A stretch of DNA of 64,000 nt from assembly GCA_018714445.1 (NCBI GenBank), contig DVNK01000041.1, positions 1 through 64,000 on the forward strand, read 5' to 3'. Each line of letters begins with the position of its first letter. The stretch's first letter is position 1. The stretch comes from Candidatus Fimadaptatus faecigallinarum. GTDB lineage: Bacteria; Bacillota; Clostridia; Christensenellales; Aristaeellaceae. The position numbers and the translations under genes are program-made. Positions 27,574 to 38,725 of this stretch are shown piece by piece. The notes beneath the pieces are model-generated. The model was given only the letters and a program-made list of their open reading frames with translations, was not told the origin of the DNA and made no database searches.

Positions 27574-30396
27574 TCAGCGCTTCAACATGCGGCTGAGGAA
27601 TTGGCCGGTGTAGCTGCCGGCGCATTCGCATATGTGTTCGGGAGTGCCGCTGGCTATGATAGTGCCGCCGCCATCGCCGCCTTCGGGGCCCATATCGATA
27701 ATGTAGTCGCAGGTCTTGATAAGGTCGAGGTTGTGCTCTATCACGACGACCGTATTGCCCGCGTCGGTCAGCTGCTGCAGCACGCGTTCCAGCTTTTCAA
27801 CGTCGGCCATATGCAGTCCGGTCGTGGGCTCGTCGAGCACGTAGAGCGTCTTGCCGGTAGCGCGGCGGCTCAACTCGGTGGCCAGCTTTATGCGCTGAGC
27901 TTCGCCGCCGGACAGCGTCGTCGACGGCTGGCCCAGCTTGACATAGCCCAGACCCACGTCTACCAGCGTCTGCAGTTTTGCGCGCAGTCGCGGCAGATTG
28001 CCGAAAAACTCGAGCGCAGTTTCAGCGGTCATGTCGAGCACTTCGTATATGTTCTTGCCCTTATAGCGCACCTCGAGCGTCTCGCGGTTGTAGCGGTGGC
28101 CGCCGCAGACGTCGCATGGCACATATATGTCGGGCAAAAAGTGCATCTCAATTTTGATTATGCCGTCGCCCGAGCAGGCTTCGCACCGGCCGCCCTTTAC
28201 GTTGAACGAGAAGCGGTTACTCTTGTAACCGCGCGCCTTGGCGTCGGGTGTGGCGGCGAAAACATCGCGTATCAGGTCAAACAGGCCGGTGTACGTGGCC
28301 GGGTTGGAGCGCGGCGTGCGGCCTATCGGCGACTGGTCTATGGCGATTATCTTGTCGAGCTGATCCAGGCCGTCTATGCCGTCGTGGGGGCCGGGGCGGG
28401 TGTGAGCGCGATTGAGGTCGCGGGCGAGCGCTTTGTATAATATCTCATTGACCAGCGACGACTTGCCGCTGCCCGACACGCCCGTCACGCACGTAAACAC
28501 GCCCAGCGGAATTGCGGCGTCGATGTTTTTCAGGTTGTTGGCGCGCGCGCCGCGTATCGTCAGGAATCCGCGCGGCTCTCTGCGCTTTGCGGGCACGGGT
28601 ATCGAGCGCTTGCCGCTGAGGAACTGACCGGTTATCGAGTTGGGGTTGCGCATTATGTCCTCGCAGGTGCCCTCGGCGACGAGCCGGCCGCCATTTTCGC
28701 CTGCGCCGGGGCCTATGTCGACAATCCAGTCGGCGGCGCGCATTGTGTCCTCGTCGTGCTCGACGACTATCAGCGTGTTGCCCAGATCGCGCAGGTTTTT
28801 GAGCGTATTGAGCAGCCGCTCATTGTCGCGCTGGTGCAGGCCTATCGACGGCTCGTCGAGTATGTACAGCACGCCGACCAGCGACGAGCCTATCTGTGTA
28901 GCCAGGCGTATGCGCTGCGCCTCGCCGCCCGACAGCGTGGCGGCGGCACGGCTCAGCGTCAGGTAGTCCAGGCCCACGTCGCGCAAAAAGCCCAGCCGCT
29001 GGCGAATCTCCTTGAGTATCTGTGCGGCGATCATGCTCTGCTTGGGCGTGAGCTCGAGCGAGTCCAGGAACGCGAGCGCTTCGCGTATCGACATGTCGCT
29101 GAGCTGTGCTATCGATATGCCGCCGACCGTGACAGCCAGCGCCTCGCGCCGCAGCCTCAGCCCGTGGCAGTCCGGGCAGGGCGTATCGGACATGTACTGC
29201 TCGTATTCCTCCTTCATCGCATCGGACTGGGTCTGGTTGTAGCGGCGCTCCAGGTTTACGACCAGGCCCTCGAACGGCGCCGAGAACACGCTCCAGTTGC
29301 CGTCGCGCTGATAGCGCACGTCCAGCTTTTCGCCGCCGGTGCCGTAGAGCAGCTTGTCGATTATCGATTGATCGAGCTGGTTTAATGGCGTGTCCATCGA
29401 AAAGCCATACTTGTCGGCCATCGCCACGAAATAGCTGTGCGCTATCGAACTGGCATCGTCTGAGCGCCAGCCCGATATCGACACCGCGCCCTGATTCAGG
29501 CTGAGCGCACGGTTGGGTATCACCAGCGCGGGATCGATCTTGTGGAGTATGCCCAGGCCGGTGCACGCCGGACATGCGCCGTAGGGGTTGTTGAACGAGA
29601 ACAGGCGCGGCTCCAACTCGCCAATCGATATGCCGCAGTCAGGGCATGCGTAGTTCTGCGAGAACAGCATGTCCTCGCCGTCTATGACCGACACCACGAC
29701 CAGTCCGTCGCCCAGGCGCAGAGCGGTCTCCAGCGAATCGGTCAGGCGGGTCTTTATGTCGGGCCGCAGTATCAGGCGATCTATCACTATCTCAATGGTG
29801 TGCTTTTTCTTTTTATCGAGCGCGGGCGCGTCGTCGAGGTCGTATACCTCGCCATCTATGCGGGCGCGCACGTAGCCCTCGCGGCGCATGCTCTCCAGCA
29901 CGCGCGCATGTTCGCCCTTGCGGGCGCGCACGACCGGCGCGAGTATCTGGAGTCGCGTGCGCTCGGGCAGCGCGGTTATCTGATCGACCATCTGATCGAC
30001 GGTCTGCTGATTGATCTCGCGGCCGCACTTGGGGCAGTGAGGGGTGCCTATGCGCGCGTAGAGCAGGCGCAGGTAGTCATGGATCTCGGTAACGGTACCC
30101 ACAGTCGAGCGGGGATTGCGGCTGGTGGTCTTCTGGTCGATCGATATAGCGGGCGACAGACCGTCGATATAGTCGACGTCAGGCTTTTCCATCTGGCCCA
30201 GGAACTGGCGCGCATACGACGACAGCGACTCCACATAGCGCCGCTGGCCCTCGGCGTATATCGTGTCAAACGCCAGCGACGACTTGCCCGAGCCGCTCAG
30301 GCCCGTAAATACTATCAGCTTGTCGCGCGGTATCTCTATGTCAATGTTTTTCAGGTTGTGGGCGCGCGCGCCCTTTATGACTATCGTTTGACGCAT
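27574..30396 (-). CDS. uvrA: Excinuclease ABC subunit A
   Basis: A 940-residue protein of normal length. It has two ABC ATPase modules (GLSGSGKSS near residue 32 and GVSGSGKSS near residue 640), two signature LSGGEAQRI motifs, and two zinc modules (CPDCG...CPAC near 255-280, CEAC...CDVC near 735-765). UvrA dimers find helix-distorting DNA damage and load UvrB. The ATG at 30396 follows GAGGAGAG; the frame extends upstream but without start signals. It lies downstream of uvrB on the same strand, with 860 bases between them filled by a tandem repeat array. Confidence 0.98.
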   Translation of the reverse strand: MRQTIVIKGARAHNLKNIDIEIPRDKLIVFTGLSGSGKSSLAFDTIYAEGQRRYVESLSSYARQFLGQMEKPDVDYIDGLSPAISIDQKTTSRNPRSTVGTVTEIHDYLRLLYARIGTPHCPKCGREINQQTVDQMVDQITALPERTRLQILAPVVRARKGEHARVLESMRREGYVRARIDGEVYDLDDAPALDKKKKHTIEIVIDRLILRPDIKTRLTDSLETALRLGDGLVVVSVIDGEDMLFSQNYACPDCGISIGELEPRLFSFNNPYGACPACTGLGILHKIDPALVIPNRALSLNQGAVSISGWRSDDASSIAHSYFVAMADKYGFSMDTPLNQLDQSIIDKLLYGTGGEKLDVRYQRDGNWSVFSAPFEGLVVNLERRYNQTQSDAMKEEYEQYMSDTPCPDCHGLRLRREALAVTVGGISIAQLSDMSIREALAFLDSLELTPKQSMIAAQILKEIRQRLGFLRDVGLDYLTLSRAAATLSGGEAQRIRLATQIGSSLVGVLYILDEPSIGLHQRDNERLLNTLKNLRDLGNTLIVVEHDEDTMRAADWIVDIGPGAGENGGRLVAEGTCEDIMRNPNSITGQFLSGKRSIPVPAKRREPRGFLTIRGARANNLKNIDAAIPLGVFTCVTGVSGSGKSSLVNEILYKALARDLNRAHTRPGPHDGIDGLDQLDKIIAIDQSPIGRTPRSNPATYTGLFDLIRDVFAATPDAKARGYKSNRFSFNVKGGRCEACSGDGIIKIEMHFLPDIYVPCDVCGGHRYNRETLEVRYKGKNIYEVLDMTAETALEFFGNLPRLRAKLQTLVDVGLGYVKLGQPSTTLSGGEAQRIKLATELSRRATGKTLYVLDEPTTGLHMADVEKLERVLQQLTDAGNTVVVIEHNLDLIKTCDYIIDMGPEGGDGGGTIIASGTPEHICECAGSYTGQFLSRMLKR

Positions 30397-30597
30397 AATT
30401 ACTCTCCTCAAATAGTGCGGTCTGGGCCGCTTTTGCTGCGTCGGGGTCTGGTCGTGGTGCTGCGCATCCAGGCCGCGCATCGTTGAACGCGTCGACTGGT
30501 TTGCGCCGGCTGCCGGGGCGGTAGCCTAAGCGTTACTACGATGCGAGCGCCGCAAGTCAGTGGCGTTGGCTTGAATGGGCGTAACGCCGCATGGAGG

Positions 30598-31168
30598 CAG
30601 CGTTGGCGTGGCTGTACTGCCAAAGTCGGTTGCCGTTGACAGTTACGTTAGCTTGACTGTGCCGCCAAAGCCGGTAGCAGTTGACAGTTACGTTAGCATA
30701 GCTGTGCCGCCAAAGTCGGTAGCAGTTGACAGTTACGTTAGCTTGACTGTGCCGCCAAGGCCGGTTGCCGTTTACAGTCACGTTAGCGTGACTGCGCCGC
30801 TAAAGTCGGTAGCCGCAGGCAGTAGCGTTGGCGTGGCCGTGTCGCCAGAGCCGGTAGCCGCAGGCAGTAGCGTTGGCGTGGCCGTGTCACCAGAGCCGGT
30901 AGCCGCAGGCAGTAGCATTAACGTGGCTATGCCGCCGGAGCGGGTAGCCGCAGGCAGTAGCGTTAACGTGGCTATGCCGCTGGAGCGGGTTGCCGTTGAC
31001 AGTTGCATTAGCGTAGCTATGCCGCCAAAGTCGGCTGTCGTTGACAGTAGCGTTAGCGTAGCTGTGCTGCCGGAGCCGGTTGCCGTTGACAGTTACGTTA
31101 GCATGACTGTGTCACCAGGGCAAGTTACCGCAGGCAGTAGCATTAACGCTGCAGTGCCGGTAGCGCCG
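30598..31168. repeat. 45-bp tandem array between uvrB and uvrA, twelve units plus a partial
   Basis: Full units start at 30629 and every 45 bases to 31124; a partial unit begins near 30598. Units fall into two interleaved types, one with GTTGACAGTTACGTTAGC and one with GCAGGCAGTAGCGTTGGC. The units at 30809 and 30854 differ at one base only, so expansion was recent in part. There are no unique spacers, so it is not CRISPR. On the + strand the whole array is open in one frame and gives a 15-residue periodic peptide (VAVDSYVSLTVPPKP-like), but the frame runs antisense into uvrB. Confidence 0.95.
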
Positions 31169-31255
31169 GCCACGCACGCCAGTAGTTCAAGCGCTGCCAT
31201 GCCAGCAGTGCCAGCCCCCGCAAGGCGGACATGTAAGTTCGAGCCGCGCTGTACG

Positions 31256-33265
31256 TCAACTGCGCTTGCGACGACTGCGCTTGCGGGGCTGGGTGGGTTG
31301 TGCGGGCACGGCCTCGCCGCGCAGCGCCATCAGCTGGTCGCGCAGCTTGGCGGCGCGCTCGAAGTCGAGATGCGCGGCGGCGTCGAGCATCTGCTCTTCC
31401 AGCTTGTCTATCGCCATGTTGCGCTCGTCGTCGGTCATTTCCACGGTCTGGGCGGCGTCCTGCTCGGGCGGGCGCGAGACTTCCATCAACTCGCGCACTG
31501 CCTTGCGCACTGACTGAGGCACTATGCCGTGCTGCTCGTTGTAGGCCATCTGGATGCTGCGGCGGCGGTTGGTCTCGCTGATTGCGCGGAACATCGAGTC
31601 GGTCACGTTGTCGGCGTACATTATTACGCGGCCATCGACGTTTCGGGCGGCACGGCCTATGGTCTGTATGAGCGACGTCTCAGAGCGCAGGAAGCCCTCC
31701 TTGTCGGCGTCGAGTATCGCGACCAGTCCGACCTCGGGCAGGTCAAGGCCCTCGCGCAGCAGGTTTATGCCCACCAGCACGTCGTATTCGCCCAGGCGCA
31801 GCTCGCGCAATATCTTAATGCGGTCGAGCGTGTCGACGTCGGAGTGCATGTACGTGACCTTGATGTCCATCTCCTTTAAGTACTCGGTCAGGCTTTCGGC
31901 CATGCGCTTGGTCAGCGTCGTGACCAGCACGCGGCGATGCTTGTCGACCTCGTTGCGGATTTCGCCCAGCAGGTCGTCGACCTGGTTTTTGGCGGGACGG
32001 ACGGATATCTCGGGGTCTATGAGGCCGGTCGGGCGGATTATCTGCTCTACTATCTGTTTGGTGCGCCCCAGCTCATACGGGCCGGGGGTAGCGCTGGTGT
32101 ATATCGTCTGACCGACCTTTTGCTCAAACTCGTGGAACTTGAGCGGACGGTTGTCGAACGCCGACGGCAGCCGGAAGCCATAGTTGACCAGTTCCGACTT
32201 GCGCGCGTAGTCGCCGTTGAACATTGCGCGTATCTGAGGAACGGTCACGTGCGATTCGTCTATGAACAGTATGAAGTCGTCCGGGAAGTAGTCCAGCAGC
32301 GTGAACGGCGCTTCACCGGGTTGACGGCCGTCGAAGTATCGCGAGTAGTTCTCTATGCCCGAGCAGTAGCCTATCTCGCGCATCATCTCTATGTCGTAGC
32401 GGGTGCGCTGTTCTATGCGCTGAGCCTCTATGAGCCTGTCGTCGGCGCGGAACTCCTCGACGCGCTTGGCCAGGTCCTGCTCTATCTGTTCTATGCCGCG
32501 CTCCATCGCGTCGCGGTTGGTCACGTAGTGCGACGCGGGGAATATCATCACATGGTTCAAGTGTTCCTGCACGGTCTGGGTAGTGGGATCGATGTGGGAT
32601 ATGCGGTCGATCTCATCGCCGAAAAACTCAACGCGCACCAGGTGTTTTTCGCTGCCGGCGGGCATTATGTCGACCACCTCGCCGCGCACGCGAAACGCGC
32701 CGCGCTCCAGCTCAAAGTCGTTGCGCTCGTACTGTATGTCGACCAGCCGGCGCAGCAGCTCATCGCGATCCATTTGCATGCCCTCGCGCAGCGACACCGA
32801 CATATCGGCGTACTCCTTGGGATCGCCCATCGAGTAGATGCAGCTGACCGAGGCCACGATTATCACGTCGCGGCGCTCGCTGAGCCAGGCGGTGGCGCTG
32901 TGGCGCATGCGGTCTATTTCGTCGTTTATCGCGGCATCCTTTTCGATATAGGTGTCTGAAGAGGCGATGTAGGCTTCGGGCTGGTAGTAGTCGTAGTAGC
33001 TCACAAAGTAGCCCACCGCGTTCTCGGGAAAGAATTCGCGGAATTCCTCGGCCAACTGCGCCGCCAGCGTCTTGTTGTGCGCGATCACCAGTGCCGGGCG
33101 CTGCAATTGCGCTATCACATTGGCCATTGTAAACGTCTTGCCCGAACCGGTCACGCCCAGCAGCACCTGGTCCTTCATGCCTGCGCGCACGCCCTGTACC
33201 AGCGCTTCTATCGCCTGCGGCTGGTCGCCGGTGGGACTGTACTGCGAATGCAGTCTGAATTCCAT
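31256..33265 (-). CDS. uvrB: Excinuclease ABC subunit B
   Basis: A 669-residue protein with [10 protein letters not shown] (Walker A, about residue 38), the damage-verifying beta-hairpin ([12 protein letters not shown]), helicase motifs ([25 protein letters not shown]) and the C-terminal UVR domain that recruits UvrC. It verifies lesions with UvrA in nucleotide excision repair. The ATG at 33265 follows GGGAGAG. Transcription toward uvrA would have to cross the repeat array. Confidence 0.98.
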   Translation of the reverse strand: MEFRLHSQYSPTGDQPQAIEALVQGVRAGMKDQVLLGVTGSGKTFTMANVIAQLQRPALVIAHNKTLAAQLAEEFREFFPENAVGYFVSYYDYYQPEAYIASSDTYIEKDAAINDEIDRMRHSATAWLSERRDVIIVASVSCIYSMGDPKEYADMSVSLREGMQMDRDELLRRLVDIQYERNDFELERGAFRVRGEVVDIMPAGSEKHLVRVEFFGDEIDRISHIDPTTQTVQEHLNHVMIFPASHYVTNRDAMERGIEQIEQDLAKRVEEFRADDRLIEAQRIEQRTRYDIEMMREIGYCSGIENYSRYFDGRQPGEAPFTLLDYFPDDFILFIDESHVTVPQIRAMFNGDYARKSELVNYGFRLPSAFDNRPLKFHEFEQKVGQTIYTSATPGPYELGRTKQIVEQIIRPTGLIDPEISVRPAKNQVDDLLGEIRNEVDKHRRVLVTTLTKRMAESLTEYLKEMDIKVTYMHSDVDTLDRIKILRELRLGEYDVLVGINLLREGLDLPEVGLVAILDADKEGFLRSETSLIQTIGRAARNVDGRVIMYADNVTDSMFRAISETNRRRSIQMAYNEQHGIVPQSVRKAVRELMEVSRPPEQDAAQTVEMTDDERNMAIDKLEEQMLDAAAHLDFERAAKLRDQLMALRGEAVPAQPTQPRKRSRRKRS

Positions 33266-33387
33266 TTGACTCTCCCTTCCGTCTGTCAAAGGGCGCGGCC
33301 GATCAAGCCCGCGCCCGCCATGCTCAGCATCATGTCAAAGCCCGCGCAGCGGCGGGCATGTACCGCATTGTGCGGCGTTCGCTTCAT

Positions 33388-33416
33388 ATAATACCACAAA
33401 ACCGTCCGGCCTACAA
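33388..33416 (-). promoter_or_regulatory. Promoter of uvrB
   Basis: TTGTAG and TATTAT on the minus strand with 17 bases between, about 120 bases before the uvrB start. No LexA/DinR box (GAAC-N4-GTTC type) was noticed here. Confidence 0.55.
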
Positions 33417-33441
33417 TCTGACCAGCGTGTCGCCGCAAAAC

Positions 33442-33470
33442 TTGACGTTGTGTTCGCATTTTGATATAAT
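33442..33470 (+). promoter_or_regulatory. Promoter toward maf-mre
   Basis: TTGACG at 33442-33447 and TATAAT at 33465-33470 with a 17-base spacer. A second -10 (TATACT at 33594-33599, preceded by TGG) lies nearer the maf start and may act as an extended -10 promoter. Confidence 0.7.
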
Positions 33471-33665
33471 GTGTATTGGCACATAGGAATATGCGCGGAC
33501 AATGAACTGTCATAAAATGGAAAAGATGTAAAGTCCGTGCAAGTTTTTTTGGCCTATTTGATTGAAGCGCTATCGCCGGTAGCACTTATGTGGTATACTA
33601 AAGTACAGTTTGTGTCGAACCGCGTCGCGTGCGGCGCGGGCCGGCGACTGTATGAGGGATGGGAT

Positions 33666-34304
33666 ATGGCGGATAAGCGCATAGTGCTGGCGTCGAGCTC
33701 GCCCAGGCGGCGCGAGCTGTTGGGTCGGCTGGTCAGCGGATTTGAGACGGAGCCGGCGCGCTGCGCGGAGGATGCGCAGGGCAGTCCGGCGCGCGTGGCG
33801 CTGCAACAGGGGTATGACAAGGCGCTGGACGTATACGGGCGCAACCGCGACGCGCTGGTGATAGGCGCGGACACGCTGGTGGCGCTGGATGGGCGGATAT
33901 TGGGCAAGCCCTGCGACGCGGCGGACGCGCGGGCGATGCTGCATGCGCTGTCGGGGCGCGCGCACAGCGTGTTTACGGGCATGTGCGTGGTATCGGCGCA
34001 GGGGTGTGCGGTGCGTCTTGACGAGACGCGCGTGCGCTTCAGAGAGCTGACGGACGAGTTGATAGACGCGTACGTGTCGACCGGCGAGCCGTTGGACAAG
34101 GCGGGTGCGTATGGCATACAGAGCCTGGGCGGAGCGCTGGTAATGGACGTGTGCGGCGATCTGGACAGCGCGATAGGTTTGAACGCGCGCGGGCTGGCTG
34201 AGCTGCTGGAGCAGTTTGGCGTGGCGGTTCGGCCGTATGCGGGTTCGGATTGGGCGCGATATGCGCGATACTGGGCGAGCGCATGCGGTTTGGCGCGCGG
34301 GTGA
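33666..34304 (+). CDS. maf: Maf family nucleoside triphosphate pyrophosphatase
   Basis: A 212-residue protein with IVLASSSPRRRELL at the N terminus, GADTLVALDG near residue 70, the SGRAHSVFTG block, and EPLDKAGAYGIQ near 145. Maf proteins hydrolyse dTTP/UTP or modified nucleotides to monophosphates and are linked to division arrest. It heads the mreC-mreD cluster, as in many Firmicutes. The ATG at 33666 is preceded by GGGATGGG. The mreC gene follows 69 bases later; no mreB lies in between. Confidence 0.95.
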   Translation: MADKRIVLASSSPRRRELLGRLVSGFETEPARCAEDAQGSPARVALQQGYDKALDVYGRNRDALVIGADTLVALDGRILGKPCDAADARAMLHALSGRAHSVFTGMCVVSAQGCAVRLDETRVRFRELTDELIDAYVSTGEPLDKAGAYGIQSLGGALVMDVCGDLDSAIGLNARGLAELLEQFGVAVRPYAGSDWARYARYWASACGLARG

Positions 34305-34373
34305 TGCAGATGAGCGCGAGGCGCAATTTCAGGCGCGCGGGGCGCGTCGCTTAGATTGCAGGAGGATGCGGCT

Positions 34374-35618
34374 GTGGCAAACAAAGGAAACGATGATAAG
34401 CTCAACGCGGGTGTGTCGGGCAAAGAGGCGGACGGCACAGGCGATGAGTTGAAATACAGCGCGCGCGCACGCGCGTCAAAGACGGCGCCCGAATTCCGAA
34501 ACGCCGAGCCGGATGAGCCGGATCTGGATGAGAGCTATTACGGCGAGGACATAGACCGCGACTTTGACGCGCTGCCGCCCGAGGACGAGGACACGACGGT
34601 GGTTGCGCCGCCCGAATCCGAATCGGAACAGCCGGAGGCGGCCGAAGCGCCGTCAGCTGAGGCCGAATCGGATGCAGGCGAAGCGCCCGAGCCTGAGACG
34701 CCGCCCACGCGGGTAGCGCGCGGCGACGACGCGCGGCGGGGTAGGCGCGTCAAGCGCAGCGAGTCCAAGCGGCGCAGTGCGCGTGGCGAGCGGCGGTCAC
34801 GGCGCAGTGCGGTCGGCGCGCTGTTGATATCGGCGAGTTCGCTGGCGCTGGTGGTGATACTGGCGCTGAGCATAACGGGCAATTCGGGAGTGGTCACGGG
34901 CACATTGGGTTCGGTGTTGGCGCCGGTGCAGGGCGCGGTCAGTGCGGTGACCAGTACGCTGCAAAAGACGTTCAATTCGTTCAGCTACAATAAGGAGCTG
35001 GAGCAAGCCTATAACGAGGCGATGGAGGAACTGGCCACGGTACAGGTGCGCACGGCGCGCTATGACGAGGTCGTCGCCGAAAACGAGCGGCTGCGCTCGC
35101 TGATGGAAAACTACGAGAAGTACAGCCAGTACGATCCGATATTCGCGCGCGTAATAGGCAAGGATACCGGAAACTGGTTCAATAACTTTACCATAGACAA
35201 GGGCTCGGCCAACGGCGTAGTCGAGAACATGACGGTTATGAGCGCGGATGGCGTGGTGGGGCGCGTAGTCGAGGTAGGTCTGGACTATGCCAAGGTCATG
35301 GCGATAATCGATGGCTCCAGCGGCGTGGCGGCGCTTATAGAGCGCAACCGCGACAACGGCGTCGTGCGCGGCATGGTGGACGACACCACTGGCGACACAT
35401 TGCTTCAGATGAACTATCTGCCCGACATAAACGACGTGCGCACCGGCGACACGGTGCTGACCAGCGGATTGGATGGCGTGTTTATAAAGGGCCTGCCGAT
35501 TGGCACGGTCACTCAGATAAGCCGCCAGTCGTCGGGGCTTATGCAGTACGTCGTGATAACGCCGTTTGCGGACTTTGAGCATATCGAGGAAGTGATACTG
35601 CTCAAGCCGCAGCAGTGA
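34374..35618 (+). CDS. mreC: Rod-shape protein MreC with a long charged N terminus
   Basis: A 414-residue protein. Residues from about 170 are standard MreC: after a transmembrane helix (VGALLISASSLALVVILALSI) come a coiled coil (NKELEQAYNEAMEELATVQ) and the beta-barrel region (ARVIGKDTGNWFNNFTIDKGS, VVGRVVEVG, VLTSGLDGVFIKGLPIG). The first 145 residues are unusual: an acidic stretch, then a basic RRGRRVKRSESKRRS stretch before the membrane. The GTG at 34374 has AGGAGG at ideal distance, so the extension is probably real. MreC organises the elongasome with MreD, PBP2 and RodA. Confidence 0.94.
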   Translation: MANKGNDDKLNAGVSGKEADGTGDELKYSARARASKTAPEFRNAEPDEPDLDESYYGEDIDRDFDALPPEDEDTTVVAPPESESEQPEAAEAPSAEAESDAGEAPEPETPPTRVARGDDARRGRRVKRSESKRRSARGERRSRRSAVGALLISASSLALVVILALSITGNSGVVTGTLGSVLAPVQGAVSAVTSTLQKTFNSFSYNKELEQAYNEAMEELATVQVRTARYDEVVAENERLRSLMENYEKYSQYDPIFARVIGKDTGNWFNNFTIDKGSANGVVENMTVMSADGVVGRVVEVGLDYAKVMAIIDGSSGVAALIERNRDNGVVRGMVDDTTGDTLLQMNYLPDINDVRTGDTVLTSGLDGVFIKGLPIGTVTQISRQSSGLMQYVVITPFADFEHIEEVILLKPQQ

Positions 35619-35635
35619 GTGCGGGGAGTGAGTCT

Positions 35636-36139
35636 ATGCTGGCAAGATTCAAGTGGCTGATAGCGGCGGCGTGCTTTGTGATACAGTACACGGTGCTGCC
35701 GATGATACCGGCAATTGAGCTGTACCCGGATGTAGCGCTGGCGGGCGTGTGCACGCTGGCGTTGGTGTATGGGCCGGGCGTGGGCATGTTTTACGGGCTT
35801 TGCGTGGGTGTGCTGGCGGGGTCGCTGTTTACGCTGTCGCTGGCGCGCACGGCGTTGACGTATTCGCTGCTGGGGCTTATATGCGGGTTGCTGAGCAACC
35901 GCGCGCGCGCGAGCAAGCTGGCATTGCCGCTGATTGCGGTGGGTGTGGCGCAGGTGCTGCGCCAGGGCGTGGACATAGCGTATCTGATGCTGTCGCGCGC
36001 TCACTTTGACACGTTTACGCTGATATCGCGGCTGAGCGGCTCGGCGCTGCTCACGGCGCTGTGCGCGCTGCCGCTTTATTGGATAATGTACCATAGCAAC
36101 TTCAAGTACCGTGTGATAGGCAAACGCGTGGGCACATAG
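35636..36139 (+). CDS. mreD: Rod-shape protein MreD
   Basis: A 167-residue integral membrane protein with five or so hydrophobic segments, fitting MreD in length, topology and place between mreC and pbp2. Sequence conservation in this family is low, so the call leans on context. The ATG at 35636 follows GGGGAG, 17 bases after mreC. It helps MreC regulate PBP2 and RodA. Confidence 0.88.
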   Translation: MLARFKWLIAAACFVIQYTVLPMIPAIELYPDVALAGVCTLALVYGPGVGMFYGLCVGVLAGSLFTLSLARTALTYSLLGLICGLLSNRARASKLALPLIAVGVAQVLRQGVDIAYLMLSRAHFDTFTLISRLSGSALLTALCALPLYWIMYHSNFKYRVIGKRVGT

Positions 36140-36231
36140 GGCCGCGCGCAGGTGCATGACTGCCCCGACGCACGGCGGCGTCGGAGGTGCTCGCTGCCAG
36201 ACCGGGCCGGGTGGCCTGTTTCGGATAGGAT

Positions 36232-38712
36232 GTGATTAAGATAAAAAGCCAAAAGGGCAACAGGGCGCGCAGCCGCTTCGTCATCGCAGTAGTGATTGTG
36301 ATGTTCTGCGCGCTGTCGCTGCAATTGTACAATCTTCAGATAGTGCAGGGCGAGAGCTACACCGAACTGGTCGAGGAGAAAAAGACCAAGACCAAGACGG
36401 TAGTGGGCCAGCGCGGCAGTATACTCGACGCCAACGGCATACCGCTGGCCACTGATCAGAAGTGCTATAACGTCTGCTTCTATCGCGACCCCAACCGCAA
36501 GAGCGATGAGGACCGCGAGGCGTATACGCAGGTGTTGCTGAAAGTCATAGACATAGTCGAGGCCAACGGCGGCGAGACGATAGACGAGTTCTGGCTCACG
36601 CGCGACGAGACGACCGGCGAGTGGATATTTGATACCGGTACGTCGCTGGCCAGCGCCGCCGCCAAGCGCGAGGAACAGTGGCGCGCCAATTTTGCGCTGC
36701 AATACACGCCGCTGGAAAAGCTGTTCGATACGCTGTGCAAAAATTATTCGATACCCGACGATCTGACCGAGGAGGAGAAGATACAGGTATTGGCGCTGTG
36801 GCAGGAATCGCGCATGAAGAACTTCCTGGCCGAGCCCGTCACGATTGCTTACAGCGTGAACCTGAAGACCGTGGCCGAAATAGAGGCGCTGACCAGCGAA
36901 CTGGACGGCATATCCATCGAGGAGAGCACCACGCGCGTCTATCCGCGCGGCTCGCTGGCGTCGCATGTGATAGGCTATGTCGGCGCGATAAGCTCCGAGA
37001 CCGCGCTGGCCGAGTATCAGGAGAAGGGCTATTCGTCCGACGCCAAGGTCGGCATAACCGGCATCGAGTACTCGATGGAGGATCAGCTCACGCCCAACAT
37101 ATCCTACCGTCAGGGCACGCGCGTGGTCGAGGTAAACTCACTGGGCAAGGTCATACGCGAACTCAGCTACGAGGAGCCGATAGACGGCAACTCGGTCATG
37201 CTGACGCTGGATACGCGCCTTCAGTCGGTGCTGGAGACCGCGCTCAAGGAGAACATAGAGATAATCAATCAGGAACAGCAGGAGCTCTACGAGTCCGAAA
37301 GCTGGCAAAACAAAAATGCCAAAAAGCTCGAGGCGTTGGATGGCAAGGAGCTGCAGTTTGCCGAGACCGGCGCGGCGGTCGTTATGGATCCCAACAGCGG
37401 CGCAGTATTGGCGATGGCGAGCTATCCCGACTATGACCTGAACTGGTTTGTGTCGGGCACCGACAACGACAAGATACAGGAGGTCATGACCGACGAGCGC
37501 AGTCCGATGTTCAATCGCGCGATATCGGCCAAGGATACCCCGGGCTCGATATTCAAGATGTGCACGGCGCTGGCGGCGCTGATGGAGGGCGCGGTCACAC
37601 CCGATGAAAAGATAGACGATATGGGTGCGTTCACCGGTCTGGATACGACGCACCAGCCCAAATGCTGGATATATCCCAACTACGCCAGCCACAGCAACCA
37701 GGACGTCGTGGCGGCAATAAAGAACTCGTGTAACTATTATTTCTACACTGTGGGCCTGCGGCTGGGGTCGACTAACCTGAGCAAGTGGGCGGCGCGGCTG
37801 GGCCTTACCAGCAAGACCGGCATAGAGCTGCCCAGCGAGGCGACCAGCTTTGTGGGCAATCAGTCGACGCTGTACGATTCCGACCGGGCGATAAGCGACC
37901 AGAATACCTCCAAGCCGCAGTACGCTGCCAACCGCATAAAGGCGCTGCTGCGCACTGTCGGCGAGGACATGCAGATTACATACGATGAGGACCGCCTGGA
38001 TCGCGTTGCCAAGGAACTGCTGGACATAGTCAACGAGGAGGCCACCAAATCGACATGGCCGGCGCGCATAAGGACGATATTGTTGCAGGAGATGAACCTG
38101 ACCAACGAGTACATAGCCAAGCGCGCGCTGGGCACGACGATACAGAGCTACCTGAACGATCTGAAGTGGACCGATTCCGAGACGATAATGTGCGCGATAG
38201 GCCAGTCGATAACTCAGGTCACGCCTATCGCGGTGGCGCGGTACATATCGGCGCTGGCCAACGGCGGCACGGTCTACGACGCGCAGATAATCGACAAGAT
38301 AATCTCGCCCACCGGTGAGGTCATACTGGACAAGCAGCCGGTCGTCGCCAGCACGATAGACGACACCAGCGGTTTCCTTGAATACATAAAGAGCGGCATG
38401 CACTCGGTGACGTCGGTCGAGGACGGCGGCACCGCGGCCAAGTACTACGAGGACAGCAAGTACAAGGACGTGATCTGTGCCAAGACCGGTACTGCGCAGA
38501 CTACGTCGCTGATAGACCTTGAGAACAAGAGCTGGCATGTGGCGTTTGCGCCGATTGACGATCCGCAGATAGTGGTCGTGGTGTACATACCCAACGGCTA
38601 TGCGGGCGGCCTGAGCGCATACACCTGCCGCACGGTCATCGACTACTACCTTGACCGCGAGAACCTGGTAACGCAGGATATAGTGCCCGACGCCGGCGCG
38701 CTGGCGCCGTAG
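36232..38712 (+). CDS. Penicillin-binding protein 2 (transpeptidase)
   Basis: An 826-residue class B penicillin-binding protein: short cytoplasmic tail, one transmembrane helix (about residues 16-36), a dimerisation/pedestal domain (VGQRGSILDANGIPLA), and a transpeptidase domain with PGSIFK (SXXK nucleophile, near residue 438), NSCNYY (SXN) and AKTGTAQ (KTG). It crosslinks peptidoglycan, here with RodA encoded two genes on. It is longer than a typical 600-700-residue PBP2, partly because of insertions of about 80-100 residues around 580-650. The start is GTG at 36232 with a weak AGGA upstream. Confidence 0.94.
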   Translation: MIKIKSQKGNRARSRFVIAVVIVMFCALSLQLYNLQIVQGESYTELVEEKKTKTKTVVGQRGSILDANGIPLATDQKCYNVCFYRDPNRKSDEDREAYTQVLLKVIDIVEANGGETIDEFWLTRDETTGEWIFDTGTSLASAAAKREEQWRANFALQYTPLEKLFDTLCKNYSIPDDLTEEEKIQVLALWQESRMKNFLAEPVTIAYSVNLKTVAEIEALTSELDGISIEESTTRVYPRGSLASHVIGYVGAISSETALAEYQEKGYSSDAKVGITGIEYSMEDQLTPNISYRQGTRVVEVNSLGKVIRELSYEEPIDGNSVMLTLDTRLQSVLETALKENIEIINQEQQELYESESWQNKNAKKLEALDGKELQFAETGAAVVMDPNSGAVLAMASYPDYDLNWFVSGTDNDKIQEVMTDERSPMFNRAISAKDTPGSIFKMCTALAALMEGAVTPDEKIDDMGAFTGLDTTHQPKCWIYPNYASHSNQDVVAAIKNSCNYYFYTVGLRLGSTNLSKWAARLGLTSKTGIELPSEATSFVGNQSTLYDSDRAISDQNTSKPQYAANRIKALLRTVGEDMQITYDEDRLDRVAKELLDIVNEEATKSTWPARIRTILLQEMNLTNEYIAKRALGTTIQSYLNDLKWTDSETIMCAIGQSITQVTPIAVARYISALANGGTVYDAQIIDKIISPTGEVILDKQPVVASTIDDTSGFLEYIKSGMHSVTSVEDGGTAAKYYEDSKYKDVICAKTGTAQTTSLIDLENKSWHVAFAPIDDPQIVVVVYIPNGYAGGLSAYTCRTVIDYYLDRENLVTQDIVPDAGALAP

Positions 38713-38725
38713 TGCGGAGGAAAGC

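Noticed and set aside
30598-31168. CRISPR array
   Set aside because: The 45-bp units are contiguous and similar throughout; there are no unique spacers and no cas genes in the window.
30575-31513. A 312-residue open frame on the + strand through the uvr repeat array
   Set aside because: It exists because 45 is a multiple of three and the unit has no stop in that frame; its last 258 bases run antisense through uvrB. No good ATG start signal was found.
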